DNA of 6,514 bases, from NCBI GenBank assembly GCA_023250775.1, contig JAHFAA010000038.1:7854-14367 (forward strand), written 5' to 3'. The position numbers and the translations under genes were made by a program. The stretch is from Bdellovibrionales bacterium. GTDB lineage: Bacteria > Bdellovibrionota > Bacteriovoracia > Bacteriovoracales > Bacteriovoracaceae. The notes beneath the pieces were generated by a model. It was not told the origin of the DNA, did no database searches, and saw nothing but the letters and a program-made list of their open reading frames with translations. Below are positions 1-6,392 of this stretch, piece by piece. Numbering within the stretch: the stretch's first letter is position 1; each line of letters starts with the position of its first letter.

Positions 1-1659
1 TTCTTCTGCATCAAATTTTCTTGCCTGTTCACGACGAACTTCAGGGCCTAAACGTCCATAGACGATGGAGACGCGAAAACCTAAACGCTCAATTTCCGCC
101 TTATACTTCAAAGCATTTTTTCGTGAAAAGACAATCAAAGCATCACTTCTTTCCAAGTCCCCTAATCGCAAAGGGGCTGCGGCAACTTTAAGTTCACACA
201 TCCTCTCATATTTTTGAACTTCTAAGGTGTCACCACACAGATTTACAATCTGCTCAACCAGATGAAGGACGGTTGGATCGCCACAAATATGGATCACAGG
301 CGAATACATATTTACAAACGCCCTGGTCCACGCCCAGCCCCGTTGGGGATCGGAAATCATTTGCACTTCATCAATAACACAAGAATCAAAATCCTCATGG
401 AATCTGGCCATTTCAATGGTGGAAGAATAGTGAGTTGAACCTTCCACTTCAATAACTTCTTCACCGGTGAGAAGTGTCGTGACCACACCACGTTCCGTCA
501 GAGTGTCGTAGAGTTCGCCCGCCAAAAGTCGAAGCGGTGCCAGATAGCAGCCTTTTTTCGCTTGGCCCAGAGACTGAACAGCATGATAAGTTTTACCGGA
601 ATTGGTCGGCCCCATATGATAAATAATTCGCCGACGCAAGCCACGAGCGCGGGAGTGAATCCAAAATTCGCCCAAATAGCGTTTCAAAATCGTGGCGGAA
701 ATATCTTTTCTCTTGAAGGCCAAAATTGACTTCACCAATTTAGCAAATTCAGTTTCAAGATAGTATTCACCACGCCAAATATTGGTGGCGAGCAAAGTGA
801 AAAATCGTTCAAACTCAGGATCTGAAACTAGATCATTGCGCAAAGACTGCGCTTTCAAAAGTCCTTGAAACCAAGGTCGAAGCAAGTCAACTTGTTGTTT
901 GGCCAGGGGCGCGGGCCAGGTAAAGTTGGCCTTCACACGTTCTTTTATCTGAGATTCGATTCGCGCTAAAACACTTCGTTTTAATTTAAAACGAATCGAG
1001 AAAAATTTCTTATCCAGTTTCCTCTGAAATTCCTTGAAAATTTCATCCGTTTTGCGATTGCCGACCTTCAAGGCCTCTTCAAGATCGGTATTTGTTTGCC
1101 TGATTAAATCCATTGATTCATCAAAAACGATATCGCGAAACCTATTGCGAAACTCACCCAAGCATAAGGTACATTGGCAGGGCAAATTTTTTGGATTTAT
1201 TTCAGAGTCAAATTTCTCTTTGACCAAATTTTGTGTTTGCTCATGGGCCAGGAAAATGTCTGAAGTCCATTTTAAGAAAAATAATTCCTGCTCTTTTAAC
1301 TTTTCTGGAGAGAGGCTGCCGGTTTCCAAATCAGTAAAAAGTCCGATTTCCTTTTCAGGAAAAAAGAAATCATCAAGGAAGCAAATTTCCAATACGGCAT
1401 CACGAGCAATGAATTCTCCGTAAAAACCGAACTGATGATTGAAAAAGGGAATGAGAGAAGGATATGTCAAAAATGCTTTATCCAAAGACGTCTGAATGAC
1501 GGCCAAAGTATCAAGGATGATTGCGGCGTCACTAACCGGGCGAATTAAGTTCTCTTCTTCGTTAAATGCATTGACCCGAATAATGGCCTTTCTTTCAGCA
1601 TCTAAGAGAAGTTTGAGGGAAGGAAAATCAATAGGCCTTTGGATTTCGGAAGAATTCAC
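1..1659 (-). CDS. SUV3-like DExH RNA helicase, C-terminally truncated by window edge
   Basis: The reading frame gives 553 residues from a GTG start and is still open at the left edge. The helicase core is very close to mitochondrial/alphaproteobacterial SUV3, an ATP-dependent RNA/DNA unwindase that works with exoribonucleases in RNA turnover. Visible motifs are Walker A GPTNSGKT (350-357), motif Ia YLAPLRLLAGELYD (372-385), TGEE (398-401), SSTIEM (412-417), the DExH-variant box IDEVQMI followed by DPQRGWAWTRA (429-447), and motif III-like HICGDPT (457-463). The second RecA domain begins with DALIVFSRKNAL (506-517) and VYGRLGPEVRREQARKF (533-549). The 348 residues before Walker A are not recognisable as a known domain and carry a Cys cluster (C161, C163, C166). 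Start choice: an in-frame TAA directly precedes the GTG, and no ATG lies early in frame. No convincing Shine-Dalgarno is present. It is last in a minus-strand gene row, and its start overlaps a 20-codon ORF by GTGA. The helicase assignment is secure; the exact physiological role is not. Confidence 0.93.
   Translation of the reverse strand, partial: MNSSEIQRPIDFPSLKLLLDAERKAIIRVNAFNEEENLIRPVSDAAIILDTLAVIQTSLDKAFLTYPSLIPFFNHQFGFYGEFIARDAVLEICFLDDFFFPEKEIGLFTDLETGSLSPEKLKEQELFFLKWTSDIFLAHEQTQNLVKEKFDSEINPKNLPCQCTLCLGEFRNRFRDIVFDESMDLIRQTNTDLEEALKVGNRKTDEIFKEFQRKLDKKFFSIRFKLKRSVLARIESQIKERVKANFTWPAPLAKQQVDLLRPWFQGLLKAQSLRNDLVSDPEFERFFTLLATNIWRGEYYLETEFAKLVKSILAFKRKDISATILKRYLGEFWIHSRARGLRRRIIYHMGPTNSGKTYHAVQSLGQAKKGCYLAPLRLLAGELYDTLTERGVVTTLLTGEEVIEVEGSTHYSSTIEMARFHEDFDSCVIDEVQMISDPQRGWAWTRAFVNMYSPVIHICGDPTVLHLVEQIVNLCGDTLEVQKYERMCELKVAAAPLRLGDLERSDALIVFSRKNALKYKAEIERLGFRVSIVYGRLGPEVRREQARKFDAEE
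975..995. repeat. 21-bp near-perfect palindrome inside the helicase gene
   Basis: Arms TTCGTTTTAA and TTAAAACGAA flank one central T, giving ten matched positions on each side. It lies within the N-terminal region of the helicase coding sequence, over codons for RFKLKR. Arms of this length with no spacer are uncommon by chance in a window this size, but the AT-rich composition and coding constraint weaken the case. It could be a dyad operator or simply coincidence. Confidence 0.5.
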
Positions 1660-1718
1660 TTAATGAAGAATGCCCTAACTGATCTACAAAGTAAATCAGT
1701 GAAGGCATTCTTACTCAT
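1656..1718 (-). CDS. possible 20-residue coupling/leader peptide before the helicase
   Basis: An ATG lies 4 nt after the TAA of the M28 peptidase gene and opens a 20-codon frame (MSKNAFTDLLCRSVRAFFIK). Its TGA overlaps the helicase GTG start as GTGA, the arrangement typical of termination-reinitiation coupling. No Shine-Dalgarno is visible upstream, so translation would depend on ribosomes finishing the peptidase gene. The frame lies almost entirely over a 47-nt hairpin, so its codons could be a by-product of RNA structure rather than a selected peptide. I do not recognise the peptide. Whether it is translated is uncertain; the positional coincidence at both ends is what earns the call. Confidence 0.35.
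   Translation of the reverse strand: MSKNAFTDLLCRSVRAFFIK
1666..1712 (-). promoter_or_regulatory. 47-nt near-perfect RNA hairpin at the peptidase-helicase junction
   Basis: Outer arms AAGAATGCC/GGCATTCTT (1666-1674 and 1704-1712) and inner arms ACTGAT/ATCAGT (1678-1683 and 1695-1700) nest, followed by TAC/GTA closing a three-base loop (1688-1690). Read as minus-strand RNA, 21 of 22 positions pair and only one U/C mismatch remains (1677/1701). The two apparent A/C mismatches on the plus strand (1675/1703, 1684/1694) become G-U wobbles in the minus-strand transcript, so the structure favours that transcript. The hairpin ends 6 nt before the helicase GTG. No run of U follows, so a classical intrinsic terminator is not well supported. 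Translational control, RNA processing or partial attenuation are alternatives. Confidence 0.75.
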
Positions 1719-1722
1719 GAGA

Positions 1723-2946
1723 TTAATTATCGAGTTCAACAGCGTAGGCCATACCAAGTTTGGCAAATTTGAGGGCCTGTTGTGTATTTCCACCTGAAAG
1801 TTCATAAGTATCACGAGAGGTATGAATGTTATGATTCATTTCACTCATCTGGGACTCGAAAGGCATTGAAGCTGGATAGCCTTGACTGTTCCACGAAGCA
1901 TGGTCACTACAGGCGTATCCGCAGTGATCCTGGCTCCAAGGAACTTTCACGTATTCATCGATCAAACGGCTCATGAAAGCATTCTGTTCGGCGTTGGTAT
2001 AATCCGTAAATAAAACGATATCGGCATTTGAACCCTTAAAGTTGGTCATATCGAATTGCAAAACCCCAATAATATTTTGATTTTCACGCTTGGCCTGCTG
2101 AGCAACTTCCTTAGAACCCCATAATCCAACTTCCTCCGCTGCGTACGACATAAATTTCACAGTATGCTTTGGACGATAAGACGACGTCATCCACACACGA
2201 ACGATTTCCGTCAACGTGGCAATTCCACTGGCGTTATCATCAGCACCAGGAGCGCGATTGGCCGAACGATCACCAAAAGATCCGGAGATGGAATCACCAT
2301 GTCCCCCAAGAACGATGATGTCTTGAGGTTTTTCACTGCCTGTAATGGTTAAAATAACCGAAGGTTGCCCCCAGCCTGAGTGGGTGAACAATTCAACTTT
2401 AGCATCAGTTCGTCCCTGTACGAGGGCCTCCCAAGTTGCTTTGACAAATTTTTGCGAATCCTGACCTGTTTGTGATTTGTAGTAACGATTATTAAATGCC
2501 GCCAGTTTCTTAATGGTATTTTCGATATTGAGAGCACTCAATTCGCTCATAAACGCACGAACAGTGTCACCTTGATTAATCGTATAGTCAGCAAAGGTCA
2601 TCGATTTTGCCATGGAACGATCAGAATCGTTATTGGCCCACTCAATGGCCTCATCTAATGAATCATGCCCAACAAAGCCGCCACAGCGATGAAACTGGTC
2701 GTGCATTATCTGACCGATACTATCAAGTTCACTTTCACGCACTTGCATGACCGTGATGCCATTTGGAAATTCCAACTTATCATTCGATAATCGTTTTCCC
2801 AGAGATTTTTCGACTTTGTCGGCTGCATCCTTTCCGATGGTAACCCAGAATTCTTTATCGACCTGGTCTGCACCTGACGCCGCAGTTACTCCTGCAAAAA
2901 CGGCTGCCAAAACCCAGACGACAAGAATAAATTGACTGACTCGCAT
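1723..2946 (-). CDS. exported M28 zinc aminopeptidase (Vibrio leucyl aminopeptidase type)
   Basis: This encodes 407 residues of a co-catalytic two-zinc exopeptidase that removes N-terminal, often hydrophobic, residues from peptides. An N-terminal signal peptide (residues 1 to about 26, MR then a VSQFILVVWVLAAVFAGV core, then AASGA) indicates export. Residues about 27-123 resemble an inhibitory/folding propeptide and include HRCGG (86-90). The catalytic domain follows: GGHGDS (zinc H216, D218), APGADDNASG (bridging Asp at about 236), YAAEEVG (general base E271, zinc E272), QFDMTN (zinc D299), CGYACSDHASW with the probable C342-C346 disulfide, and NHNIHTSRDT (zinc H375). It closely resembles the Vibrio proteolyticus aminopeptidase from memory. 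The protein ends right after the catalytic domain, so the C-terminal propeptide of the Vibrio enzyme is absent. In-frame TTG (2985) and ATG (2976) codons upstream are rejected as starts, because the ATG at 2946 has a strong ribosome site and yields a clean signal peptide. Confidence 0.95.
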   Translation of the reverse strand: MRVSQFILVVWVLAAVFAGVTAASGADQVDKEFWVTIGKDAADKVEKSLGKRLSNDKLEFPNGITVMQVRESELDSIGQIMHDQFHRCGGFVGHDSLDEAIEWANNDSDRSMAKSMTFADYTINQGDTVRAFMSELSALNIENTIKKLAAFNNRYYKSQTGQDSQKFVKATWEALVQGRTDAKVELFTHSGWGQPSVILTITGSEKPQDIIVLGGHGDSISGSFGDRSANRAPGADDNASGIATLTEIVRVWMTSSYRPKHTVKFMSYAAEEVGLWGSKEVAQQAKRENQNIIGVLQFDMTNFKGSNADIVLFTDYTNAEQNAFMSRLIDEYVKVPWSQDHCGYACSDHASWNSQGYPASMPFESQMSEMNHNIHTSRDTYELSGGNTQQALKFAKLGMAYAVELDN

Positions 2947-3063
2947 AACACCCCTCCATTGGCAATCGACTGTCATCCCTGACAACTTGAAAACTAATTA
3001 GGATAGTGTAATGGAAAATGAATTCTGATGTTCTAATAATTACTTACAAAAGAAGTGTCTCGA
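2947..3063 (-). promoter_or_regulatory. 117-bp intergenic region, probable leader/promoter of the M28 gene
   Basis: This is the only sizeable gap in the minus-strand gene row, so the M28 gene may have its own promoter. The best sigma70-like guess is TTCATT, a 17-nt gap, then TAATTA (2995-3000), which is a weak match. A small inverted repeat TGTCA-GGGA-TGACA (2971-2984) lies in the would-be 5' leader and could be a hairpin or an operator half-site pair. No terminator hairpin with a U-run is seen after the upstream M3 peptidase gene, so read-through from it is also possible. Confidence 0.3.
2951..2957 (-). promoter_or_regulatory. ribosome binding site deciding the M28 start
   Basis: GGAGGGG on the minus strand places the GGAGG core 6 nt before the ATG at 2946. 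Neither upstream in-frame start has a properly spaced site: the ATG at 2976 follows CAGGG with no spacer. This supports the 407-residue form. Confidence 0.85.
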
Positions 3064-5094
3064 TCAAATAAGCCCGGCACGCTTGAGCAAAGCATCACTG
3101 GTGGGTTCTTTACCTCGAAAGTTTTTATATAAAATCATCGGATGCTCACTTCCGCCTCGTGAGAGGATGGCACTCTTAAATCTCGTGGCCACTTCGGGAT
3201 TAAAAATGCCTTTATCTTTGAAGCACTCGAAAGCATCAGCATCTAAAACTTCCGCCCACTTATAACTGTAGTACCCGGCTGAATATCCGCCTGAAAAGAT
3301 ATGAGAAAAAGATCCACTGGAATTTGTTTCGGGAGCAAGTGGTAAAACCTCAATTGGTTGCAAGATTTTTGTTTCGAAGGACTGAACATCTGAGATTTTC
3401 TCAGGAAGGGTGGTGTGCCATGCCATATCCAAAAGACTTATGCCAATTTGGCGAATAGTCATGCGACCTTCCTGGAAATTCATGCTGCGTTTAATGCGAG
3501 AGATAAGATCCGCTGGAATTTTTTCTCCAGTTTCAAAGTGTTTGGCAAAAAGATCCAAACATTCTTTTTCATAAACCCAATTTTCCATAATTTGTGAAGG
3601 CAATTCCACAAAATCCCAATACACATTTGTCCCTGCCAAAGACTCATAATACACGTCTGAAAGAAGTCCGTGCAAAGCGTGACCAAATTCATGAAAAAGT
3701 GTGAGAACTTCATCGAGGCCAAGAAGTGAAGGTCTTTCCGAAGTCGATTTGGTGAAATTACACACAATCGAAATATGCGGGCGAATATCCTGGCCTGAGC
3801 TTTTTGATTGGCCTCGAAATTCAGTCATCCATGCCCCACTTCTCTTCCCTGCTCGCGGAAAGAAATCGGCGTAAAAGACCCCAAGCATTTTTTGTTGTCG
3901 ATCGAGAACACGATAAACATGCACTTCAGGGTTATAAGTTTCAATTTCACGATCTTCGATGAATTGAAGTCCGTATAATTTTTCCGCAACTTGGAAAGCA
4001 CCTGCGATAACATTTTCCAGTTTAAAATAAGGGCGCAACATTTCATCATCAACATTAAAGCGTTCTTTTTTCAACTTCTCGGCATAGTAGGCCATATCCC
4101 AACGGCATAGTTCAGAAAGACCGTCACATTTCTTGGCATATTGCTTTAATTCGTTAATATCTTTTTCGGCAAAAGGGCGGGCCTTAATTTGAATTTCTTT
4201 GAGGAATTTTTCCACGAGCTCAGGTGACTGGGCCATACGCTCGGCCAAAACATAGTGAGCGTGCGTGGGGAAACCCAACAGCTGCGCGCGCTGATGGCGT
4301 AATTTTACCGTTTCGAGGATGACTGGACGATTATCATACTTGTTATCTTTGATGCCCAAAGACCCCTGGGCCAAGAACATTTTCTCACGCAACTTGCGAT
4401 TGTCGGCATAGGTCATAAAGGGCATATAACTTGGGAAATCGAGACTAAAATACCACGCACTCGGACGCCCTTTTTCCTTGGCCTGTGATCTGGCCATATC
4501 TCGCACAGATGCCGGAAGTCCGCTCAAATCTTTCTCATCTTCAATCCAAAGGGCAAACTGCTTGCGCTCTTCCAACGTATTTTCACTAAAACTGAGTGAC
4601 AAATCACTTAGCCGTTTATCAATTGCCCGGACCTCTTCTTTTTGCTCAGGGGAAAGAAGGGCGCCATTACGCACAAAATTTTTATATTGTTTTTCCAACA
4701 AGGTCATTTGCTCTGGATTTAATTTGAGAGTGGAACGTTGATCAAACACCGCTTTCAGTTTTTGAAAAAGGGCCTGGTCAAGACTGACATCATTGCTGTA
4801 CTCGGTTATGACAGGTGAAATTTCTTTGGCGATTTTTTGTCGCTCTTCATTGGTATCGGCAGAATGCAGATTGAAGAATGCATTGGAAATAATATTGATA
4901 CGCCGATCAACACATTCCAGCGCCTCACTCACATTATGAAAATTCGGCGATGATTTGTCCTGTTTAATCACTTGAATCTTGCTTTTTGCCTCTTTAATGG
5001 CCTCTTGGAGTGCCGGTAAAAAATCTTCATTTTTTATTTTTGAGAAGGGAACCGTTTCAAATTTCGTATCAAATTTTTTGAGCAGGTAATTCAT
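3064..5094 (-). CDS. M3 family metallopeptidase (peptidyl-dipeptidase Dcp / oligopeptidase A type)
   Basis: At 676 residues, this matches the usual 680-residue length of Dcp and oligopeptidase A, zinc enzymes that cut short peptides. The catalytic helix is FHEFGHALHG, with zinc ligands H468 and H472 and catalytic E469; the third ligand is E497 in WDFVELPSQ. The substrate-binding C-terminal region shows FSHIFSGGYSAGYYSYKWAEVLDADAF (split 596-622), with Y604, Y608 and Y611 in the conserved tyrosine loop, then ILSRGGSEHP (643-652) and FRGKEP (659-664). No signal peptide is present, so it should be cytosolic. The SAGTN-like stretch LAGTNVYWDFVELPSQ mixes features of Dcp (GTN, DFVE) and oligopeptidase A (ELPSQ-MENW), so dipeptidyl release versus endopeptidase action cannot be settled. 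The start has a good AGGAG site and its ATGA overlaps the stop of the upstream transporter gene, implying an operon. Confidence 0.94.
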   Translation of the reverse strand: MNYLLKKFDTKFETVPFSKIKNEDFLPALQEAIKEAKSKIQVIKQDKSSPNFHNVSEALECVDRRINIISNAFFNLHSADTNEERQKIAKEISPVITEYSNDVSLDQALFQKLKAVFDQRSTLKLNPEQMTLLEKQYKNFVRNGALLSPEQKEEVRAIDKRLSDLSLSFSENTLEERKQFALWIEDEKDLSGLPASVRDMARSQAKEKGRPSAWYFSLDFPSYMPFMTYADNRKLREKMFLAQGSLGIKDNKYDNRPVILETVKLRHQRAQLLGFPTHAHYVLAERMAQSPELVEKFLKEIQIKARPFAEKDINELKQYAKKCDGLSELCRWDMAYYAEKLKKERFNVDDEMLRPYFKLENVIAGAFQVAEKLYGLQFIEDREIETYNPEVHVYRVLDRQQKMLGVFYADFFPRAGKRSGAWMTEFRGQSKSSGQDIRPHISIVCNFTKSTSERPSLLGLDEVLTLFHEFGHALHGLLSDVYYESLAGTNVYWDFVELPSQIMENWVYEKECLDLFAKHFETGEKIPADLISRIKRSMNFQEGRMTIRQIGISLLDMAWHTTLPEKISDVQSFETKILQPIEVLPLAPETNSSGSFSHIFSGGYSAGYYSYKWAEVLDADAFECFKDKGIFNPEVATRFKSAILSRGGSEHPMILYKNFRGKEPTSDALLKRAGLI

Positions 5095-6347
5095 AATTTC
5101 TCCTGAGATAGTTTTCTTTCCTCTTTAAAGAGAGGGAAAATAAGTCCAAACCATGCGAGACAAAGAGCAACAAGCAATACATCTAACAGCCAGGGCATTT
5201 GGAAAAATATCAAAAAAAGCGAGATAAGTCCCTTGGCAAAACGATAGACCACCATGTCGACAATATATTTAGCGCCATATTTTTGTTCTGGCCCAAGAGT
5301 ATAGTACATCAGTTCTTTTACGGCCGAAAAAAGTGAATAGTCAGTTCCCTTCATCGTGCCGAAACTAAAGGACACAAGCATGAGATAGCCACTTCCAAAA
5401 ATCAGACCGCTCATGGCCAATCCCAAAAATAAAATGGGGATAAAAAGATGGATTCGGCGGCGGGAAAATTGCGCCAAGACGTAGGGCAGCACTACAATTT
5501 GTAATAAGAGACCAACAGTGTTCACCAAGGTGTAAAGATGACCTAAATATCTTGTCTTTAGATCTTTATCTGGAACCAAAGCAGCAAAGAGCACATCAAA
5601 TTTAAAATTGGCCAAGTTAATGACAAATTGAGAGATGGCCACAACAAAACAAAGCAGCATGACATATTTGCCAACCCCATTTAGGGATAAAAGAGGAGAA
5701 GCAGGCGGCGGGGCCGTTGACTCTCGAATAGGCACCTTGGTCTCAAACAACCCTCTGGCTCCATAGAAGGCCGCTGCGGAAAGAACAATAAAAATGACCC
5801 CGATGGCCAAAATTGTTTCCGTAGAGAAGTAGTAGGTCAGCCAACCAGTTACAATTCCTCCAGCGATGCCCCCCAGCGATCCCAAGGCCCCAAGAGGGCC
5901 ATAAAAAACTTTGGCCTCTTCCAAACGCAGGGAAGCATTGGCGACCGCAAAAATCATATGCACAAGCAAAACAATGTAGGCCTCTTTCCAAATAAAAAGC
6001 AGGTAGGCGGCAAGATACCATTGCAAACTCAAGAGATAAAGGCCGAGAAAAAAAATCGCAACGGAAAGCAGAACCGTCACATTGAACAGCTGAAAGAGAG
6101 GCCAACTCCGCTGGACACGATCATAGAAGAAAACACAAACCATGATGGCAAGAACAGAATAGAACCAAACATCAGGTGAATGTTGAGCACCAAAATAGTG
6201 TAAAAAAAGCCCTGTGGTGGTGGAACGAAGAATTGGATAAGACATCAAGACTAAAAATAAAGAAACGCCCAAACTAAGAAGTCCTCTCCGCTGATGGGGC
6301 TCCATGGCCTTAATAACTGATCGAAAGGCATAAGTTTTAAAAAACAT
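5091..6347 (-). CDS. ATP/ADP translocase (Tlc/Npt, AAA transporter) family membrane protein
   Basis: This 418-residue, very hydrophobic protein has about 11-12 membrane helices, roughly at 22-40, 59-76, 87-107, 111-137, 152-174, 178-198, 225-246, 266-290, 299-332, 365-383 and 385-406. Family signatures recalled from chlamydial/rickettsial Npt/Tlc carriers are PILRSTTTG (38-46), a WKEAY helix (120-124), LEEAKVFYGPLGALG (142-156) and, most telling, DYSLFSAVKELMYYTLGPEQK (split 336-356) followed by AKYIVDMVVYRFAKG. The lysine of the RDTKD motif in true ATP/ADP exchangers is replaced by Thr (RSTTT), and the acidic residue of the mid-protein IEVTWK motif is missing (NLANFK). The charged Lys near 360 is kept. 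The substrate may therefore not be ATP/ADP; other nucleotides or a different solute are possible. The start is uncertain: the first ATG has no Shine-Dalgarno, and an in-frame ATG at 6305 (residue 15) has only a badly spaced AAGG. It overlaps the M3 gene by 4 nt. Confidence 0.8.
   Translation of the reverse strand: MFFKTYAFRSVIKAMEPHQRRGLLSLGVSLFLVLMSYPILRSTTTGLFLHYFGAQHSPDVWFYSVLAIMVCVFFYDRVQRSWPLFQLFNVTVLLSVAIFFLGLYLLSLQWYLAAYLLFIWKEAYIVLLVHMIFAVANASLRLEEAKVFYGPLGALGSLGGIAGGIVTGWLTYYFSTETILAIGVIFIVLSAAAFYGARGLFETKVPIRESTAPPPASPLLSLNGVGKYVMLLCFVVAISQFVINLANFKFDVLFAALVPDKDLKTRYLGHLYTLVNTVGLLLQIVVLPYVLAQFSRRRIHLFIPILFLGLAMSGLIFGSGYLMLVSFSFGTMKGTDYSLFSAVKELMYYTLGPEQKYGAKYIVDMVVYRFAKGLISLFLIFFQMPWLLDVLLVALCLAWFGLIFPLFKEERKLSQEKL
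5100..5104 (-). promoter_or_regulatory. ribosome binding site of the M3 peptidase
   Basis: AGGAG on the minus strand lies 5 nt before the ATG at 5094, inside the last codons of the transporter gene. Together with the ATGA overlap, it supports both the chosen start and translation of the two genes from one message. Confidence 0.85.
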
Positions 6348-6392
6348 GATTTATTCTAAACTTAAAAGATAAGGTGTATTAAACTAGAACAT
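6348..6392. promoter_or_regulatory. 45-bp divergent promoter region
   Basis: All signals for the leftward transporter operon and the rightward glycosyltransferase must fit here or inside the genes. Leftward, TAGAAT (6353-6358) is a good -10, with TTAATA (6377-6382) 18 nt upstream as a possible -35. Its expected transcription start falls about at the transporter ATG, implying a leaderless or nearly leaderless message. Rightward, TATTAA (6377-6382) or TAAACT (6380-6385) are weak -10 candidates, again only a few bases from the ATG. The two elements overlap, so mutual exclusion is possible. Assignments are by eye only. Confidence 0.4.

Noticed and set aside
1034..1423. 129-residue plus-strand open frame
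   Set aside because: It lies antisense to the helicase N-terminal region, has no recognisable domain or ribosome site, and the opposite frame is a clear gene.
1666..1712. Junction hairpin as a classical intrinsic terminator
   Set aside because: The stem is long but not GC-rich at its base, and the sequence after it (CATTAAGTG) has no U-run; termination is not excluded but is not the best reading.
2971..2984. TGTCA-GGGA-TGACA inverted repeat as an operator
   Set aside because: Five-base arms are expected often by chance; it is noted in the leader region but not raised as a finding.
2947..2985. 13-residue N-terminal extension of the M28 peptidase
   Set aside because: It would begin at TTG with no ribosome site and would put a polar stretch before the signal peptide; the ATG at 2946 has GGAGG at good spacing.
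3480..3767. 95-residue minus-strand frame
   Set aside because: It is an alternative frame within the M3 peptidase, whose catalytic motif is intact in the main frame, so there is no sign of a frameshift.
5743..6105. 120-residue minus-strand open frame
   Set aside because: It is an out-of-frame shadow of the transporter gene; its Cys/Trp/Phe-rich composition is typical of a shifted membrane-protein frame.
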